From NCBI RefSeq assembly GCF_030010415.1, contig NZ_JASCSA010000002.1: a stretch of 64,000 nucleotides of DNA. One strand, 5' to 3'. The position numbers and the translations under genes are program-made. Below the pieces are notes generated by a model. It worked only from the letters and a program-made list of their open reading frames with translations, did not search any database and was not told the DNA's origin. This document shows positions 9,140 to 18,188 of this stretch, piece by piece. The first letter of the stretch is position 1. Each line of letters begins with the position of its first letter. The stretch is from Cobetia amphilecti (GTDB lineage Bacteria; Pseudomonadota; Gammaproteobacteria; Pseudomonadales; Halomonadaceae).

Positions 9140-10179
9140 CCCGCACCTCCGTCCTCGAGACGACGCTTGATCGCCCGGGAGAGCTCATCCACGGCCATCG
9201 CATACATGTGGCTGTGGTTGTAGCGCGTGATGACGTAGAAGTTGTCGTAGCCGACGGCGTAGCGGTAGCCCTGCTTCAGGTCCAGCGCCAACGGAATCAC
9301 CTGGGTATTGCCGGCCACGTCGTCTGCCACCTGGACACCGGCCGCCTCGAGCGCGGAAACGCTCATGTACGGCTTTTTCGTCTTGTTGAAGGTAACGGAG
9401 GACGGCGGCGTCCCGGGGCCATCCGCGGCGCTGACCACCGGCGCACCGGCCTTCCAGCCATGACGCGCGAAGTAGTTGCCGACGCTGCCGATGGCATCGA
9501 CCGGGTTGTGCCACAGATCACGCACGCCATCACCATCGAAATCGACCGCATAGGCCTGATAGCTGGTCGGGATGAACTGCGGATAGCCCATCGCGCCGGC
9601 GTAGGAGCCCTTGATGGAGAGCGGGTCGATGCCCTGCTCTATCGTCAGCTGCAGGAAGGCCGCCAGCTCGCCACGGAAGAACTTGCCGCGACGCGGGTGA
9701 TCGAAGGCCAGCGTGGACAGTGAATCGATCACGCGGTGAGTGCCGGTGTGCTTGCCGAAGAAGGTCTCGACACCGATGATGGCGGCGATGACTTCCGGCG
9801 GCACGCCATACTCGGCCTGGGCGCGATCGAAGGTTTCACGATGCTCGGCGATGAACTTCACACCAGCTTCGATGCGTGATTGCTTCATGAAGATGGCGCG
9901 GTACTGGTCCCAGCGCAGATGACCTTCCGCCGGACGCGACATGGCATCCAGCACCTTCTGGCTGTAATCGGCCTGATTCATCAGCTCGGTCACGCGATCG
10001 CGATCCAGCCCCTTGGCCACCAGCTCGTCGACCAGCTTGGCCGTTTCCGGGTGAGTCGCCGGGGCGAAGCCATCAGGCGCCGCCTTGGCCACGCCTGACA
10101 TTCCCAGCAGCGGTGCCACCATCACCAGGGCTGTGCCCCAGTGCTTCAGACGTCGCCCACGCGCATTGATCACCGTCAT
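9136..10179 (-). CDS. mltB: Membrane-bound lytic murein transglycosylase B
   Basis: Cleaves the MurNAc-GlcNAc bond of peptidoglycan with formation of 1,6-anhydro-MurNAc. The catalytic Glu is in IIGVETFFGK, followed by the family's GAMGYPQFIPTSYQAY and DGDGVRDLW segments. ATG 10179 is chosen because AAGGAGAG precedes it, giving 347 residues with a signal peptide ending near AKA. There is no cysteine lipobox, so it may be soluble periplasmic instead of lipidated. It sits between rodA and rlpA, within the elongation cluster. Confidence 0.93.
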   Translation of the reverse strand: MTVINARGRRLKHWGTALVMVAPLLGMSGVAKAAPDGFAPATHPETAKLVDELVAKGLDRDRVTELMNQADYSQKVLDAMSRPAEGHLRWDQYRAIFMKQSRIEAGVKFIAEHRETFDRAQAEYGVPPEVIAAIIGVETFFGKHTGTHRVIDSLSTLAFDHPRRGKFFRGELAAFLQLTIEQGIDPLSIKGSYAGAMGYPQFIPTSYQAYAVDFDGDGVRDLWHNPVDAIGSVGNYFARHGWKAGAPVVSAADGPGTPPSSVTFNKTKKPYMSVSALEAAGVQVADDVAGNTQVIPLALDLKQGYRYAVGYDNFYVITRYNHSHMYAMAVDELSRAIKRRLEDGGAG

Positions 10180-10250
10180 CGACTCTCTCCTTGCCTGTCT
10201 GCGAGCTTGGGCTCGCGAATGTCCTTGCCACTCGGCAACTGGCCGCCACG

Positions 10251-11399
10251 TCATCGCGACAATAGGCGCCGGTGGGTATGAATGCTCATGAGAATACCGA
10301 AGCCTGCCAGCAAGGTCACGCTGGAGGTCCCACCATAACTGACCAGCGGCAACGGGACGCCAACGACCGGCAAGATACCCGATACCATGCCGATGTTGAC
10401 GAAGACGTAGACGAAGAACGTCAGGATGATCGCGCCCCCCGTCAGCCGTGCAAAACTGTCCTGGCCATTGTTGGACATCACCAGCCCGCGCAGCACGATC
10501 AGCACGTAGAGCCCCAGGAAGAAGCTCATGCCGATCAGGCCGAATTCCTCCCCGATGACCGCGACGATGAAGTCGGTATGACGCTCCGGCAGAAACTCGA
10601 GCTGGGATTGGGTCCCCAGGGTATAGCCCTTGCCGAAGATGCCGCCCGAGCCGATGGCGGTCTTGGACTGGATGATGTTCCAGCCCGCACCGAGCGGGTC
10701 AGACTCCGGATTGAGGAATGTCAGCACACGGCGGCGTTGATAGTCGTGCATCACCATCCACAGAAGCGGCAATGCCGAGGCGATCAAGGCGCCGAAGAAG
10801 GCGATCAGCTTCCAGGAAAGCCCCGCCAGCAGGATCACGAACACCCCCGCCGCAGCGACCAGCAACGAGGTGCCGAGGTCCGGCTGGCGCGCGATCAGCA
10901 GCACCGGCGCGACGATGATCACGGCGCAGATGGCCAAGTCTCGCCAGCGAGGGGGCAGCGGGCGCTGACCGAGCCAGCAGGCCACCATCATCGGCATCGC
11001 CAGCTTCATCAGCTCCGAGGGCTGAAAGCGCACCACCCCGGGGATGACCAGCCAGCGCTGGGCGCCCATGCCGACATCCCCCAGCACCTCCACCGCCACC
11101 AGCATCAGGAAGCCGGCGCCGTAGGCGACCGGCGCCCAGCGGTAAAGGGTCGCGGGTGACAGCTGGGCGAGCCCGATCATGATCACCAGTGCCAGCGCCT
11201 GGCGTGAGGCCTGGCGCAGCGTGAAATCGATATCCTGACCGCTGGCGCTGTAGAGCACGATCAGCCCGCAGCCGAGCACGGCCAGCAGCAACAGCAACAG
11301 CCAGGGGTCGAGGTGGATACGCTCCCACAGGCTGGTGCGGCGGCGATGACTGAGATCTCCACCTACACCACGCATCGAGCGCTGATAATCAGTCGGCAT
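10251..11399 (-). CDS. rodA: Peptidoglycan glycosyltransferase RodA (SEDS family)
   Basis: Polytopic membrane glycosyltransferase that polymerises lipid II for cell elongation with PBP2. It has 382 residues from ATG 11399, which is preceded by AAGGAGAG. About ten hydrophobic segments are visible, with SEDS landmarks (FQPSELMKLAMP, SKTAIGSGGIFGKG, EFLPERHTDFI and GVPLPLVSYGGTS). The start lies 11 nt inside the end of mrdA, implying coupled translation of the two partners. This is also called mrdB. Confidence 0.96.
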   Translation of the reverse strand: MPTDYQRSMRGVGGDLSHRRRTSLWERIHLDPWLLLLLLAVLGCGLIVLYSASGQDIDFTLRQASRQALALVIMIGLAQLSPATLYRWAPVAYGAGFLMLVAVEVLGDVGMGAQRWLVIPGVVRFQPSELMKLAMPMMVACWLGQRPLPPRWRDLAICAVIIVAPVLLIARQPDLGTSLLVAAAGVFVILLAGLSWKLIAFFGALIASALPLLWMVMHDYQRRRVLTFLNPESDPLGAGWNIIQSKTAIGSGGIFGKGYTLGTQSQLEFLPERHTDFIVAVIGEEFGLIGMSFFLGLYVLIVLRGLVMSNNGQDSFARLTGGAIILTFFVYVFVNIGMVSGILPVVGVPLPLVSYGGTSSVTLLAGFGILMSIHTHRRLLSR

Positions 11400-13335
11400 C
11401 GTTCTCTCCTTGCTCACCCTCGCCCGCCGGTGCCTCCGGGGGTGCCAGAGCGGCAGCCAGCGTGAGCGCCGCCTCACGCGCCTCGGGGTCAATGCGCGGC
11501 AACAGCCAGTAATCGGTGACGGCGCGTGCCATCGGGCCCGCCACGGAGCTGCCGCCCTGGCCGTTCTCGATCACTACGGAGACGGCGATCTCCGGGTGCT
11601 CGACCGGCGCAAAGGCAGCGAACAGGGCGTGGTCACGCAGGCGCTCCGCGAGCTCCTTGCCGTTGTATTTCTGGTCCTGTCCGAGGGTGAAGACCTGCGC
11701 GGTACCGGACTTGCCGGCCATACGGTACTTGAGGCCGGGCCCGACATACTTGCGCGCCGTGCCTTCTCGCCCGCTGACCACGTCCTCGAGCGCGGCGATG
11801 ACATCGTCCCACCACGCCGGATTGTCCAGCACCACATCCGGCTTTTCCTCGCTTCTGGGCAACAATACCGTCTCGTCGCCGATGCGCTTGGCCAGGTGAG
11901 GCGTCACGTGCCTGCCGCGATTGGCCAGCACGGCCTCCGCCGAGGCGAGCTGCAACGGCGTGGCAAGCCAGTAGCCCTGACCGATACCGATGGAGATGGT
12001 CTCGCCGGGATACCAGGGCTTGTCGTAGCGATTGCGCTTCCATTCCTTGGACGGCATCAGGCCAGGCAGCGCGCCCTGCACGTCCAGCGCCGTCTGCTCA
12101 CCGAAGCCGAACTTGTGCATGTACTCGCTGATGCGGTCGATCCCCAGGCGGTAGGCGACGTTGTAGAAGAAGGTGTCATTGGACACCGCGATGCCACGCC
12201 GCATGTTGACGCGCCCATGCCCCCAGCGCAGCCAGTTGCGATACTTGTGGCTGTCATTGGGCAGCTGGAAATAGCCGGGGTCGTAGAAGGTGGTGCTGGT
12301 GGTGATGGCACCGTTCTCCAGCCCCGCCAGCGACATGAAGGGCTTCACGGTCGAGGCCGGCGGGTACTGGCCGCGAATGGCACGATTGAACAGCGGCAGG
12401 TCGATATCATTCTGCAGCGCACGATAGCTCTTGACGCTGATACCGGTGACGAACTCATTGGAGTTGAAGCCCGGCACGGAGGCCATCGCCAGGATGTCGC
12501 CCGTCTCGGGCTCGATGGCCACGATGGCACCACGCCGCCCCTTGAGCAGCCGATAGGCGAGATCCTGCAGGCCGCGATCGATGGTCAGCGTCAGGTCCTT
12601 GCCCGGCACCGGATCGATCCGCGACAGTTCACGCAGCACGCGACCCCGCGCATTGGTTTCCACCTTGCGCAGGCCCGCCTGACCGTGCAGCTCCTCTTCA
12701 TAGAAGCGCTCGATGCCGGTCTTGCCGATGAAGTGGGTACCCGAATAGTTGCCCTTGTCGAGGGTCTTGAGCTCGGCCTGATTGATGCGCCCCACGTACC
12801 CCAGGGTATGCGACAGCGGCTTGGCGTCCGGGTAGTAGCGCAGCAGCTGCGCCTCGACCTCGACGCCGGGCAGGCGATAGCGATTGACGGCCAGACGCGC
12901 GATCTGCTCCTGACTCAATTCACTCATCAACAGGGCGGGCTGGTAGGGGCGTTGACGCTGACGCGAGCGTTCCTTGAAGTCTTCGACTTCATCGGGCGGC
13001 AGATCGAGAATCTCGACCAGGCGCTCAAGCGTCGTCTCGAGATCACCGGCGCGTTCGCGCACGATGGTGAGATTGTAGTTGGGGCGGTTTTCGGCGAGCA
13101 GCTGACCATTGCGGTCATAGATCAAGCCGCGCGTGGGCGGCAAGGGCTCGACACGCACACGGTTCTTGTCCGAGCGCGTCGTATAGATGTCGTGTTCCAC
13201 GACCTGCAGGAAGAGCAGCCGCGCCAGCAGACACCCGGCCAGCACCAGCACAAGGCCGGCAGCCACGATGCTGCGAAGGCGAAAGATCCGCACTTCCTGT
13301 TGAGGATTCTTTATCGTCGCCCGGCGTTGGCGCAT
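11389..13335 (-). CDS. mrdA: Penicillin-binding protein 2, elongation transpeptidase
   Basis: Inner-membrane transpeptidase that crosslinks new peptidoglycan in the elongasome with RodA. The 648-residue protein has one N-terminal membrane segment (about 17-38), a PBP dimerisation domain and a transpeptidase domain. The active-site motifs are visible: SxxK (ASTVKPF), SxN (SNDTFFY) and KSG (AGKSGTAQVF). The C terminus ends in a charged low-complexity tail (PAGEGEQGENDAD). It is downstream of rlmH and overlaps rodA. Confidence 0.97.
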   Translation of the reverse strand: MRQRRATIKNPQQEVRIFRLRSIVAAGLVLVLAGCLLARLLFLQVVEHDIYTTRSDKNRVRVEPLPPTRGLIYDRNGQLLAENRPNYNLTIVRERAGDLETTLERLVEILDLPPDEVEDFKERSRQRQRPYQPALLMSELSQEQIARLAVNRYRLPGVEVEAQLLRYYPDAKPLSHTLGYVGRINQAELKTLDKGNYSGTHFIGKTGIERFYEEELHGQAGLRKVETNARGRVLRELSRIDPVPGKDLTLTIDRGLQDLAYRLLKGRRGAIVAIEPETGDILAMASVPGFNSNEFVTGISVKSYRALQNDIDLPLFNRAIRGQYPPASTVKPFMSLAGLENGAITTSTTFYDPGYFQLPNDSHKYRNWLRWGHGRVNMRRGIAVSNDTFFYNVAYRLGIDRISEYMHKFGFGEQTALDVQGALPGLMPSKEWKRNRYDKPWYPGETISIGIGQGYWLATPLQLASAEAVLANRGRHVTPHLAKRIGDETVLLPRSEEKPDVVLDNPAWWDDVIAALEDVVSGREGTARKYVGPGLKYRMAGKSGTAQVFTLGQDQKYNGKELAERLRDHALFAAFAPVEHPEIAVSVVIENGQGGSSVAGPMARAVTDYWLLPRIDPEAREAALTLAAALAPPEAPAGEGEQGENDAD

Positions 13336-13377
13336 GGCGGGTCTCGCAACCAGTGTCGTGTCGCAAGCGGCAGGCGC

Positions 13378-13845
13378 TTACCGGTGATAGGGGTGCCCGA
13401 CCAGCAATGTCCAGGCGCGGTAAAGCTGTTCCGCCAGCACGATGCGCACCAGGGGGTGCGGCAGCGTCAGTGCCGAGAGCGACCAGCGCTGATCGGCACG
13501 TGCCAGCAGGCGTGGGTCGAGCCCATCCGGACCACCGATGAGGATGGCCACGTCTCGCCCTCCCAGCCGCCAATCATCGGCATGCTGGGCAAGCTGCTCG
13601 GTACTCCAGGCCTTACCTAGGACATCAAGGGCGACAACATGTTCATTTCCCTTGAGTTTTTCAAGCATCCGGTCGCCTTCACTGGCCATGGCACGGGCGA
13701 TGTCCGCATTCTTGCCGCGATTGCCGGGCGCCAGCTCGATGAACTCAAGCGAAAAATCCCGCGGCATGCGCTTGAGATATTCCCGGCTACCCTTCTCCAC
13801 CCAGTCCGGCATCTTCTGCCCGACCGCCAAAACTCGGATCTTCAT
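13378..13845 (-). CDS. rlmH: 23S rRNA (pseudouridine-1915 N3) methyltransferase
   Basis: SPOUT-type methyltransferase acting on helix 69 of 23S rRNA in assembled ribosomes. The 155-residue protein matches the family length. It has the SAM-binding trefoil knot signatures (AILIGGPDGLDP and the C-terminal LPHPLVRIVLAEQLYRAW) and the typical start MKIRVLAVGQKMPDWV. It lies between rsfS and mrdA, its usual place. Confidence 0.96.
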   Translation of the reverse strand: MKIRVLAVGQKMPDWVEKGSREYLKRMPRDFSLEFIELAPGNRGKNADIARAMASEGDRMLEKLKGNEHVVALDVLGKAWSTEQLAQHADDWRLGGRDVAILIGGPDGLDPRLLARADQRWSLSALTLPHPLVRIVLAEQLYRAWTLLVGHPYHR

Positions 13846-13990
13846 GTCCTGTCCCGTGCTGTGTCAGAACGACGGGCAAGCCCGCAGTCCTTCCATCGGA
13901 TACTCCCTGCCCGCGACATCGCGACCGGCAAGGACGTAACGCGCGGTTGGCATGCCCCGACGAGCAACCCGTCGGGTCAGGCTGGCAGGA

Positions 13991-14350
13991 TCAGTGGCTC
14001 TGCTCGTACTCTTCACGCGTTTCGCGGGGCAGATCGCTCCACAGGCGCTCGAGGTCGTACAGGGCACGGGTTTCGGCCAGCATGACGTGGACGACGACAT
14101 CGCCCAGATCCAGCAGCACCCAGTCGGAGCCGTTGTCGCCTTCACAGCCCAGCGGCTTGACGCCGGCTTCTTTCACGGTGACCTGCACGTTGTTGGCCAG
14201 CGCGGAGATATGGCGGCTGGACGTACCGGTCGCGATCACCATCACATCGGTGACGCTGGTCAGCTTGGAGACATTGATCTCGCTGATTTCCTGGGCCTTG
14301 AGTTCTTCAAGGGCGTCGACAACCAGGTTTTTAAGAGCTTCGGTCTGCAT
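13991..14350 (-). CDS. rsfS: Ribosomal silencing factor RsfS
   Basis: Binds ribosomal protein uL14 and blocks subunit joining under starvation. It has 119 residues from ATG 14350, which is preceded by GAGGAA. An upstream ATG at 14446 would add an unrelated 32-residue segment. The family core is visible (INVSKLTSVTDVMVIATGTS, then SDWVLLDLGDVVVHVML). It sits 145 bp upstream of rlmH. A tandem-repeat region separates it from nadD. Confidence 0.93.
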   Translation of the reverse strand: MQTEALKNLVVDALEELKAQEISEINVSKLTSVTDVMVIATGTSSRHISALANNVQVTVKEAGVKPLGCEGDNGSDWVLLDLGDVVVHVMLAETRALYDLERLWSDLPRETREEYEQSH

Positions 14351-14536
14351 GATTCCTCGGGAGTTTGTTCGGCAGGGGGCGCATTCTACCCGTTGGCGAT
14401 GCGCGCGCCTATGGGCATCGTCATTTACTCGCCAAAGGGGCGCCACGCACGGCGATGCGGGATCGCGGCGGCGACGCCCCTCTCATGATGCCACGCTCGC
14501 ACGCGACAAGACGTTCAGAGCCACAACGCTCAGCTC

Positions 14537-14614
14537 GATGATGGACTCGGGCTGATGATGGGCTCAGGTCGATGACGGACTCGGGCTGATGATGGGCTCA
14601 GGTCGATGACGGAC
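14537..14614. repeat. 34-bp tandem repeat spanning the nadD stop codon
   Basis: Two 34-bp units (14537-14570 and 14571-14604) differ at one position and are followed by the first 10 bp of a third (14605-14614). On the minus strand the upstream unit contains the last codons and TGA of nadD (14598-14600). Confidence 0.9.
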
Positions 14615-15512
14615 AATAGAGGCCATGCGCCTCGATATGACGGATCACCGCTTCCGGCAGCAGATAGCGCACGCTGTCACCCAGCGCGAGGCGCTCGCGC
14701 ACGAAGGTGGCACTGATGGCCATGCGTGTCGGCAGCGACAGGCGCAACAGATGGCCACCCGGGCGCGCCATCAAGGCCGCCACCGAGTCGACCTCGCGCC
14801 CCTGGATCAACGCTTCGAGCGCCCGGGGCAGCGGTGCATCATGGTCCGGCCGCTCGATCACCACCACATGGGCATCATCGAACAGACGATCGGCGGCATG
14901 CCACTCCCCGAGCTTGAGGAAGGCATCATGGCCGATGGCCATCACCAGCCGCGCCTGCGGGCCATATTCGGCACGCAGACTGGCCAGGGTGTCGGCACTG
15001 TAGGAAGGCCCATCGCGCAGCAGCTCACGCCCATCGGCCTTGAGGCCCGGCTCTGCCTCTATCGCGGCTTCCAGCATCGCCAGCCGCTGGTCACTGCTGA
15101 CGCCGGGCGCGGCGCGATGCGGCGGCTGATGCGCAGGCACCAGCAGCACATGGTCCAGCCCCAGCGCTTCGCGCAGCTCGATGGCACTGCGCAGATGGCC
15201 GTGATGGATGGGGTCGAAGGTACCGCCGAGCATGGCGACACGCGGTACCGGGCCGAGGCAGCCCTCGAAGCCCGGCTCCGCTGCCGTGTCAGTCCTTGAG
15301 CGTGAGTCATGTGCCGACTCGGTGCCGTGATGCACGGCCTCACGCTCCTGCGCGAGACCATCGGCATTCAAGGGCCGCTGGGTGTCCTCCAGCGCCTCGG
15401 GCGACAGGGCCTGCTCGTTCGTCAAGGTCCTGTCGTTCGTCAAAGTCTGCTCGTTCGTCAAGGTCTGCTCGGACGCGACCTGATTCTCGGCGGGTGAGAC
15501 CTGGTCCTTCAC
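14598..15512 (-). CDS. nadD: Nicotinate-nucleotide adenylyltransferase with long N-terminal extension
   Basis: Adenylates nicotinate mononucleotide in NAD synthesis. The catalytic domain begins at about residue 93 with the nucleotidyltransferase motif GGTFDPIHHGHLRSAIEL and ends with ISATFVRERLALG and AVIRHIEAHGLY. The family is normally about 210-220 residues. Here ATG 15512 overlaps the proA stop as ATGA, giving 304 residues. The first 92 residues are a polar stretch carrying an imperfect QTLTNE repeat. No later in-frame start with a ribosome binding site was found, so the extension is probably translated, though processing or an unusual start remains possible. Confidence 0.9.
   Translation of the reverse strand: MKDQVSPAENQVASEQTLTNEQTLTNDRTLTNEQALSPEALEDTQRPLNADGLAQEREAVHHGTESAHDSRSRTDTAAEPGFEGCLGPVPRVAMLGGTFDPIHHGHLRSAIELREALGLDHVLLVPAHQPPHRAAPGVSSDQRLAMLEAAIEAEPGLKADGRELLRDGPSYSADTLASLRAEYGPQARLVMAIGHDAFLKLGEWHAADRLFDDAHVVVIERPDHDAPLPRALEALIQGREVDSVAALMARPGGHLLRLSLPTRMAISATFVRERLALGDSVRYLLPEAVIRHIEAHGLYCPSST
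15411..15471. repeat. 18-bp in-frame tandem repeat in nadD
   Basis: Three 18-bp units (15411-15428, 15429-15446, 15447-15464) and a partial fourth. On the minus strand they encode successive copies of a six-residue element of the type EQTLTN/DRTLTN. Confidence 0.9.
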
Positions 15513-16792
15513 TGGCGAATCTGCCCATCACCGAACACGATGTACTTGCGGGTCGTCAGCCCCTCAAGCCCGACCGGACCACGCGCATGCAGCTTGTCGG
15601 TGGAGATGCCGATCTCGGCACCCAGGCCATATTCGAAGCCATCGGCGAAGCGGGTGGAGGCGTTGACCATCACCGAGCTGGAATCGACTTCCGCCATGAA
15701 GCGGCGCGCCAGCGCATAGTTCTCAGTGATGATGGCCTCGGTGTGCCCGGAGCTGTGACGTTCGATATGCACCATCGCCTCATCGACGCCATCCACGACG
15801 CGAATCGCCAGAATCGGCGCCAGGTATTCGGTGTCCCAGTCTTCCGCACTGGCGGCCACGGCCTGCGGCAGCACTTCGCAGGTGCGCTCGCAACCGCGAA
15901 TCTCGACTTCATGTGCCGCCAGACGCTCGGCGATACGCGGCAGGACCTCGGCGGCAACCGGTGCATCGACCAGCAGTGTCTCCATGGTGTTGCAGGTGCC
16001 GTAGCGATGAGTCTTGGCGTTCTCGGCGATCCGGACCGCCATCGCCAGGTCAGCCGTGGCATCGATATAGACGTGGCAGATGCCATCGAGGTGCTTGATG
16101 ACCGGCACGCGCGCATCACGCGAGATACGCGAGATGAGGCTCTTGCCACCGCGCGGAATGATGACGTCGACGAACTCGGGCATCGCGATCAGCTCACCGA
16201 CCGCGGCGCGGTCCGTGGTGGCGACGACCTGCACTGCCGTGGCCGGCAGCTCGGAGAGCACCAACGCCTCGCTGATGATCTCGCTCAGCGCACGGTTGCT
16301 GGAGGCGGCCTCGGAGCCACCGCGCAGAATGCAGGCATTGCCGGACTTCAGGCACAGGCTGGCCGCCTCGATGGTCACGTTGGGGCGTGACTCGAAGATG
16401 ATGCCGATCACGCCCAGCGGCACGCGCATGTGGCCGACCTGAATGCCGCTCGGACGCGAGCGTAGCCCATCGACCTCGCCGACCGGGTCCGGCAGCGCCG
16501 CGACCTGCTCGAGCCCTTCGATCATGCCGTCGATACGCGCCGGCGTCAGCGCGAGACGATCGACCATCGCCTCCGAGAGCCCATTGGCGCGTGCACGCGT
16601 CAGGTCCTCGGCATTGGCCTCTGCCAGTGTCTCGCGACGCTCATCGATCAGACGCGCCATGGTCTGCAGAGCACGATTCTTGATGCCGCTGTCGACGCGA
16701 CGCATCACGACGCTTGCCGCGCGCGCTGCGTGCCCCAGACGATTCATGTACGCCACGACGTCCGTGGTGTCGTGCTTGCCCTGCTCACTCAT
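15509..16792 (-). CDS. proA: Glutamate-5-semialdehyde dehydrogenase (gamma-glutamyl phosphate reductase)
   Basis: NADPH-dependent reduction of gamma-glutamyl phosphate, the second step of proline synthesis. It has 427 residues from ATG 16792, close to the family length; upstream ATGs (16831, 16882) lack a ribosome binding site. The catalytic cysteine is in GTCNTMETLLV, and the family segments PLGVIGIIFESRPNVT and SVMVNASTRFADGFEYGLGAEIG are present. It is the first gene of the minus-strand block and is coupled to nadD. Proline is also an osmolyte in halophiles, but no osmotic control site was identified. Confidence 0.96.
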   Translation of the reverse strand: MSEQGKHDTTDVVAYMNRLGHAARAASVVMRRVDSGIKNRALQTMARLIDERRETLAEANAEDLTRARANGLSEAMVDRLALTPARIDGMIEGLEQVAALPDPVGEVDGLRSRPSGIQVGHMRVPLGVIGIIFESRPNVTIEAASLCLKSGNACILRGGSEAASSNRALSEIISEALVLSELPATAVQVVATTDRAAVGELIAMPEFVDVIIPRGGKSLISRISRDARVPVIKHLDGICHVYIDATADLAMAVRIAENAKTHRYGTCNTMETLLVDAPVAAEVLPRIAERLAAHEVEIRGCERTCEVLPQAVAASAEDWDTEYLAPILAIRVVDGVDEAMVHIERHSSGHTEAIITENYALARRFMAEVDSSSVMVNASTRFADGFEYGLGAEIGISTDKLHARGPVGLEGLTTRKYIVFGDGQIRQ

Positions 16793-17141
16793 GTGCCTAA
16801 TCTCGCTGGTTGTCAGTGTCCACGTGCTCATTTCATCATCGGCCGGGCCCCGCGAGGGCATTCCCCAGAGAAGCCTCGACATGAAGCCCTGACGTAAAGC
16901 CCTGACGTGAAGGCCTGATGTGAAGGCCAGACGTGGTGGTCGTATGTGAAAGCCTCAGAGGCGTAGACACTTTTGTCACTCGCCGTTTGGGGTATGCTGC
17001 CATTATTGCAGACGACGTTGCATGATCGGAGCACCGTCGCATCTTGCAAACGTGCAGGCAATGCCCACGTCACAGACCGTTCGGCCAGGGAATTCGGCCG
17101 ATTTCGCGCCATCCACGGCAAAGGTGCCAATATAAGTCACC
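16793..17141. other. Divergent intergenic region between proA and the pseudo-GGDEF operon
   Basis: 349 bp without a convincing gene. It holds the 13-bp array at 16883-16947. A TATGCT (16993-16998) on the plus strand could be a -10 for the downstream operon, but no well-spaced -35 was found. Confidence 0.5.
16883..16947. repeat. Five 13-bp tandem units upstream of proA
   Basis: Units at 16883-16895, 16896-16908, 16909-16921, 16922-16934 and 16935-16947. The first four are close copies of GAAGCCCTGACGT and the fifth is diverged. Confidence 0.85.
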
Positions 17142-18188
17142 ATGGAGATCAAGTTCAAAGTCCGTCTCAGTCAGTTCGTCTGTCTGATCGGCTCTGTATT
17201 GCTGCTGCTGGAAGCGGCACGACAGATCAGTATCGGCCTGACGCTCACTGCCCTGTTGCTGGCGGTGGGCGGCACGATGTTGTTGGTGGTCTCTCTCGCC
17301 CACGAGCTGTTCACCCTGCGCTGGTTCCGCACGCTGGTGATGCTCAGCGTCGCGCTGATCATGAGTGCGCTGGTACTGCTGGCCCCGCAACAGCACCTGA
17401 TGTGGCTGTGGGGCTTTGCCGTCCTGCTGCTCTATCCGCGCCCGCGCTGGCTGGCACCGGCCTGCGCACTGATCGGGCTGGTGACCACCTGGCTGGCGCT
17501 CGCTCAGCTGGGCAGCGACTGGCTGAGCCTGGGCATCGGCATCACCGCGACCCTGATGGCGCTCGGAGCCATCGGTGGACGGCGGCAGCAGCAGGTCTGG
17601 ATGCAGCTGGAGCGGCGTGGTCGGCGTGATTCCAGCCGCGCGATCTGGTCACAATACCAGCTGATGCGCGACCTGCCGCGGGAAATTGCCCGTGCCGATC
17701 GCGAGGACATCCATATCGAATTGATCCTGCTCGCACCGGTCAAGACCGGTCGTCTGGCCAATCGTCGCCTGATGAACACCCTCGACAGTGCCGCGCTGCC
17801 GCATGAGACCCGCTACCAGCTCGATGACGGGGCACTGGCCGTCCTGCTGGTCACCCGCGGCGAGCGCATGGCCAGTCTGCGCCGTCGCCAGTTGATCGAG
17901 CATCTCGCGATGCCGATCCGCGCCCGCGTGCAGCCCCTCAACGACAGCGACCCCAGCGCGCTGGACCTCAAGCGCCTCAGCGCCCACTTGAGCGATGAAC
18001 CGCAGCCGATCACCCTGCTGCCGCCACTGCCTCGCAAGCCTGCCGATGCCGATGCCTCGTCAGACGAAACCTCGACAGACAACGCCTCGACAGACGATGC
18101 CCCGTCAGACCATGGACGAGACATCCTCAAACCGGCCAGCGCGGCAGACAAGGTCGCCGTGGCACCGTCGCGGGGGAATGAACATTGA
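17142..18188 (+). CDS. Membrane protein with degenerate GGDEF-like cytoplasmic domain
   Basis: Family not firmly recognised. The 348-residue protein has five or six hydrophobic segments in residues 10-146. A cytoplasmic domain (about 168-270) follows, whose pattern resembles a diguanylate-cyclase fold. RYQLDDGALAVLLV (224-237) sits where a cyclase would have R-x-GGDEF-A-V-L-L-P, and the GGDEF residues are absent. The tail contains four in-frame 15-bp repeats (ASSDE/TSTDN/ASTDD/APSDH) and is probably disordered. Its stop overlaps the start of the next gene (TGATG), which encodes a similar protein. It is probably not an enzyme. A sensory or scaffolding role is a guess. Confidence 0.7.
   Translation: MEIKFKVRLSQFVCLIGSVLLLLEAARQISIGLTLTALLLAVGGTMLLVVSLAHELFTLRWFRTLVMLSVALIMSALVLLAPQQHLMWLWGFAVLLLYPRPRWLAPACALIGLVTTWLALAQLGSDWLSLGIGITATLMALGAIGGRRQQQVWMQLERRGRRDSSRAIWSQYQLMRDLPREIARADREDIHIELILLAPVKTGRLANRRLMNTLDSAALPHETRYQLDDGALAVLLVTRGERMASLRRRQLIEHLAMPIRARVQPLNDSDPSALDLKRLSAHLSDEPQPITLLPPLPRKPADADASSDETSTDNASTDDAPSDHGRDILKPASAADKVAVAPSRGNEH
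18054..18113. repeat. Four 15-bp in-frame repeats in the tail of the 17142 gene
   Basis: Units at 18054-18068, 18069-18083, 18084-18098 and 18099-18113 encode acidic Ser/Thr-Asp pentapeptides in the C-terminal tail. Confidence 0.85.

Noticed and set aside
11410..13620. 736-codon plus-strand open frame over mrdA
   Set aside because: Antisense shadow of PBP2. No family features and atypical residue composition.
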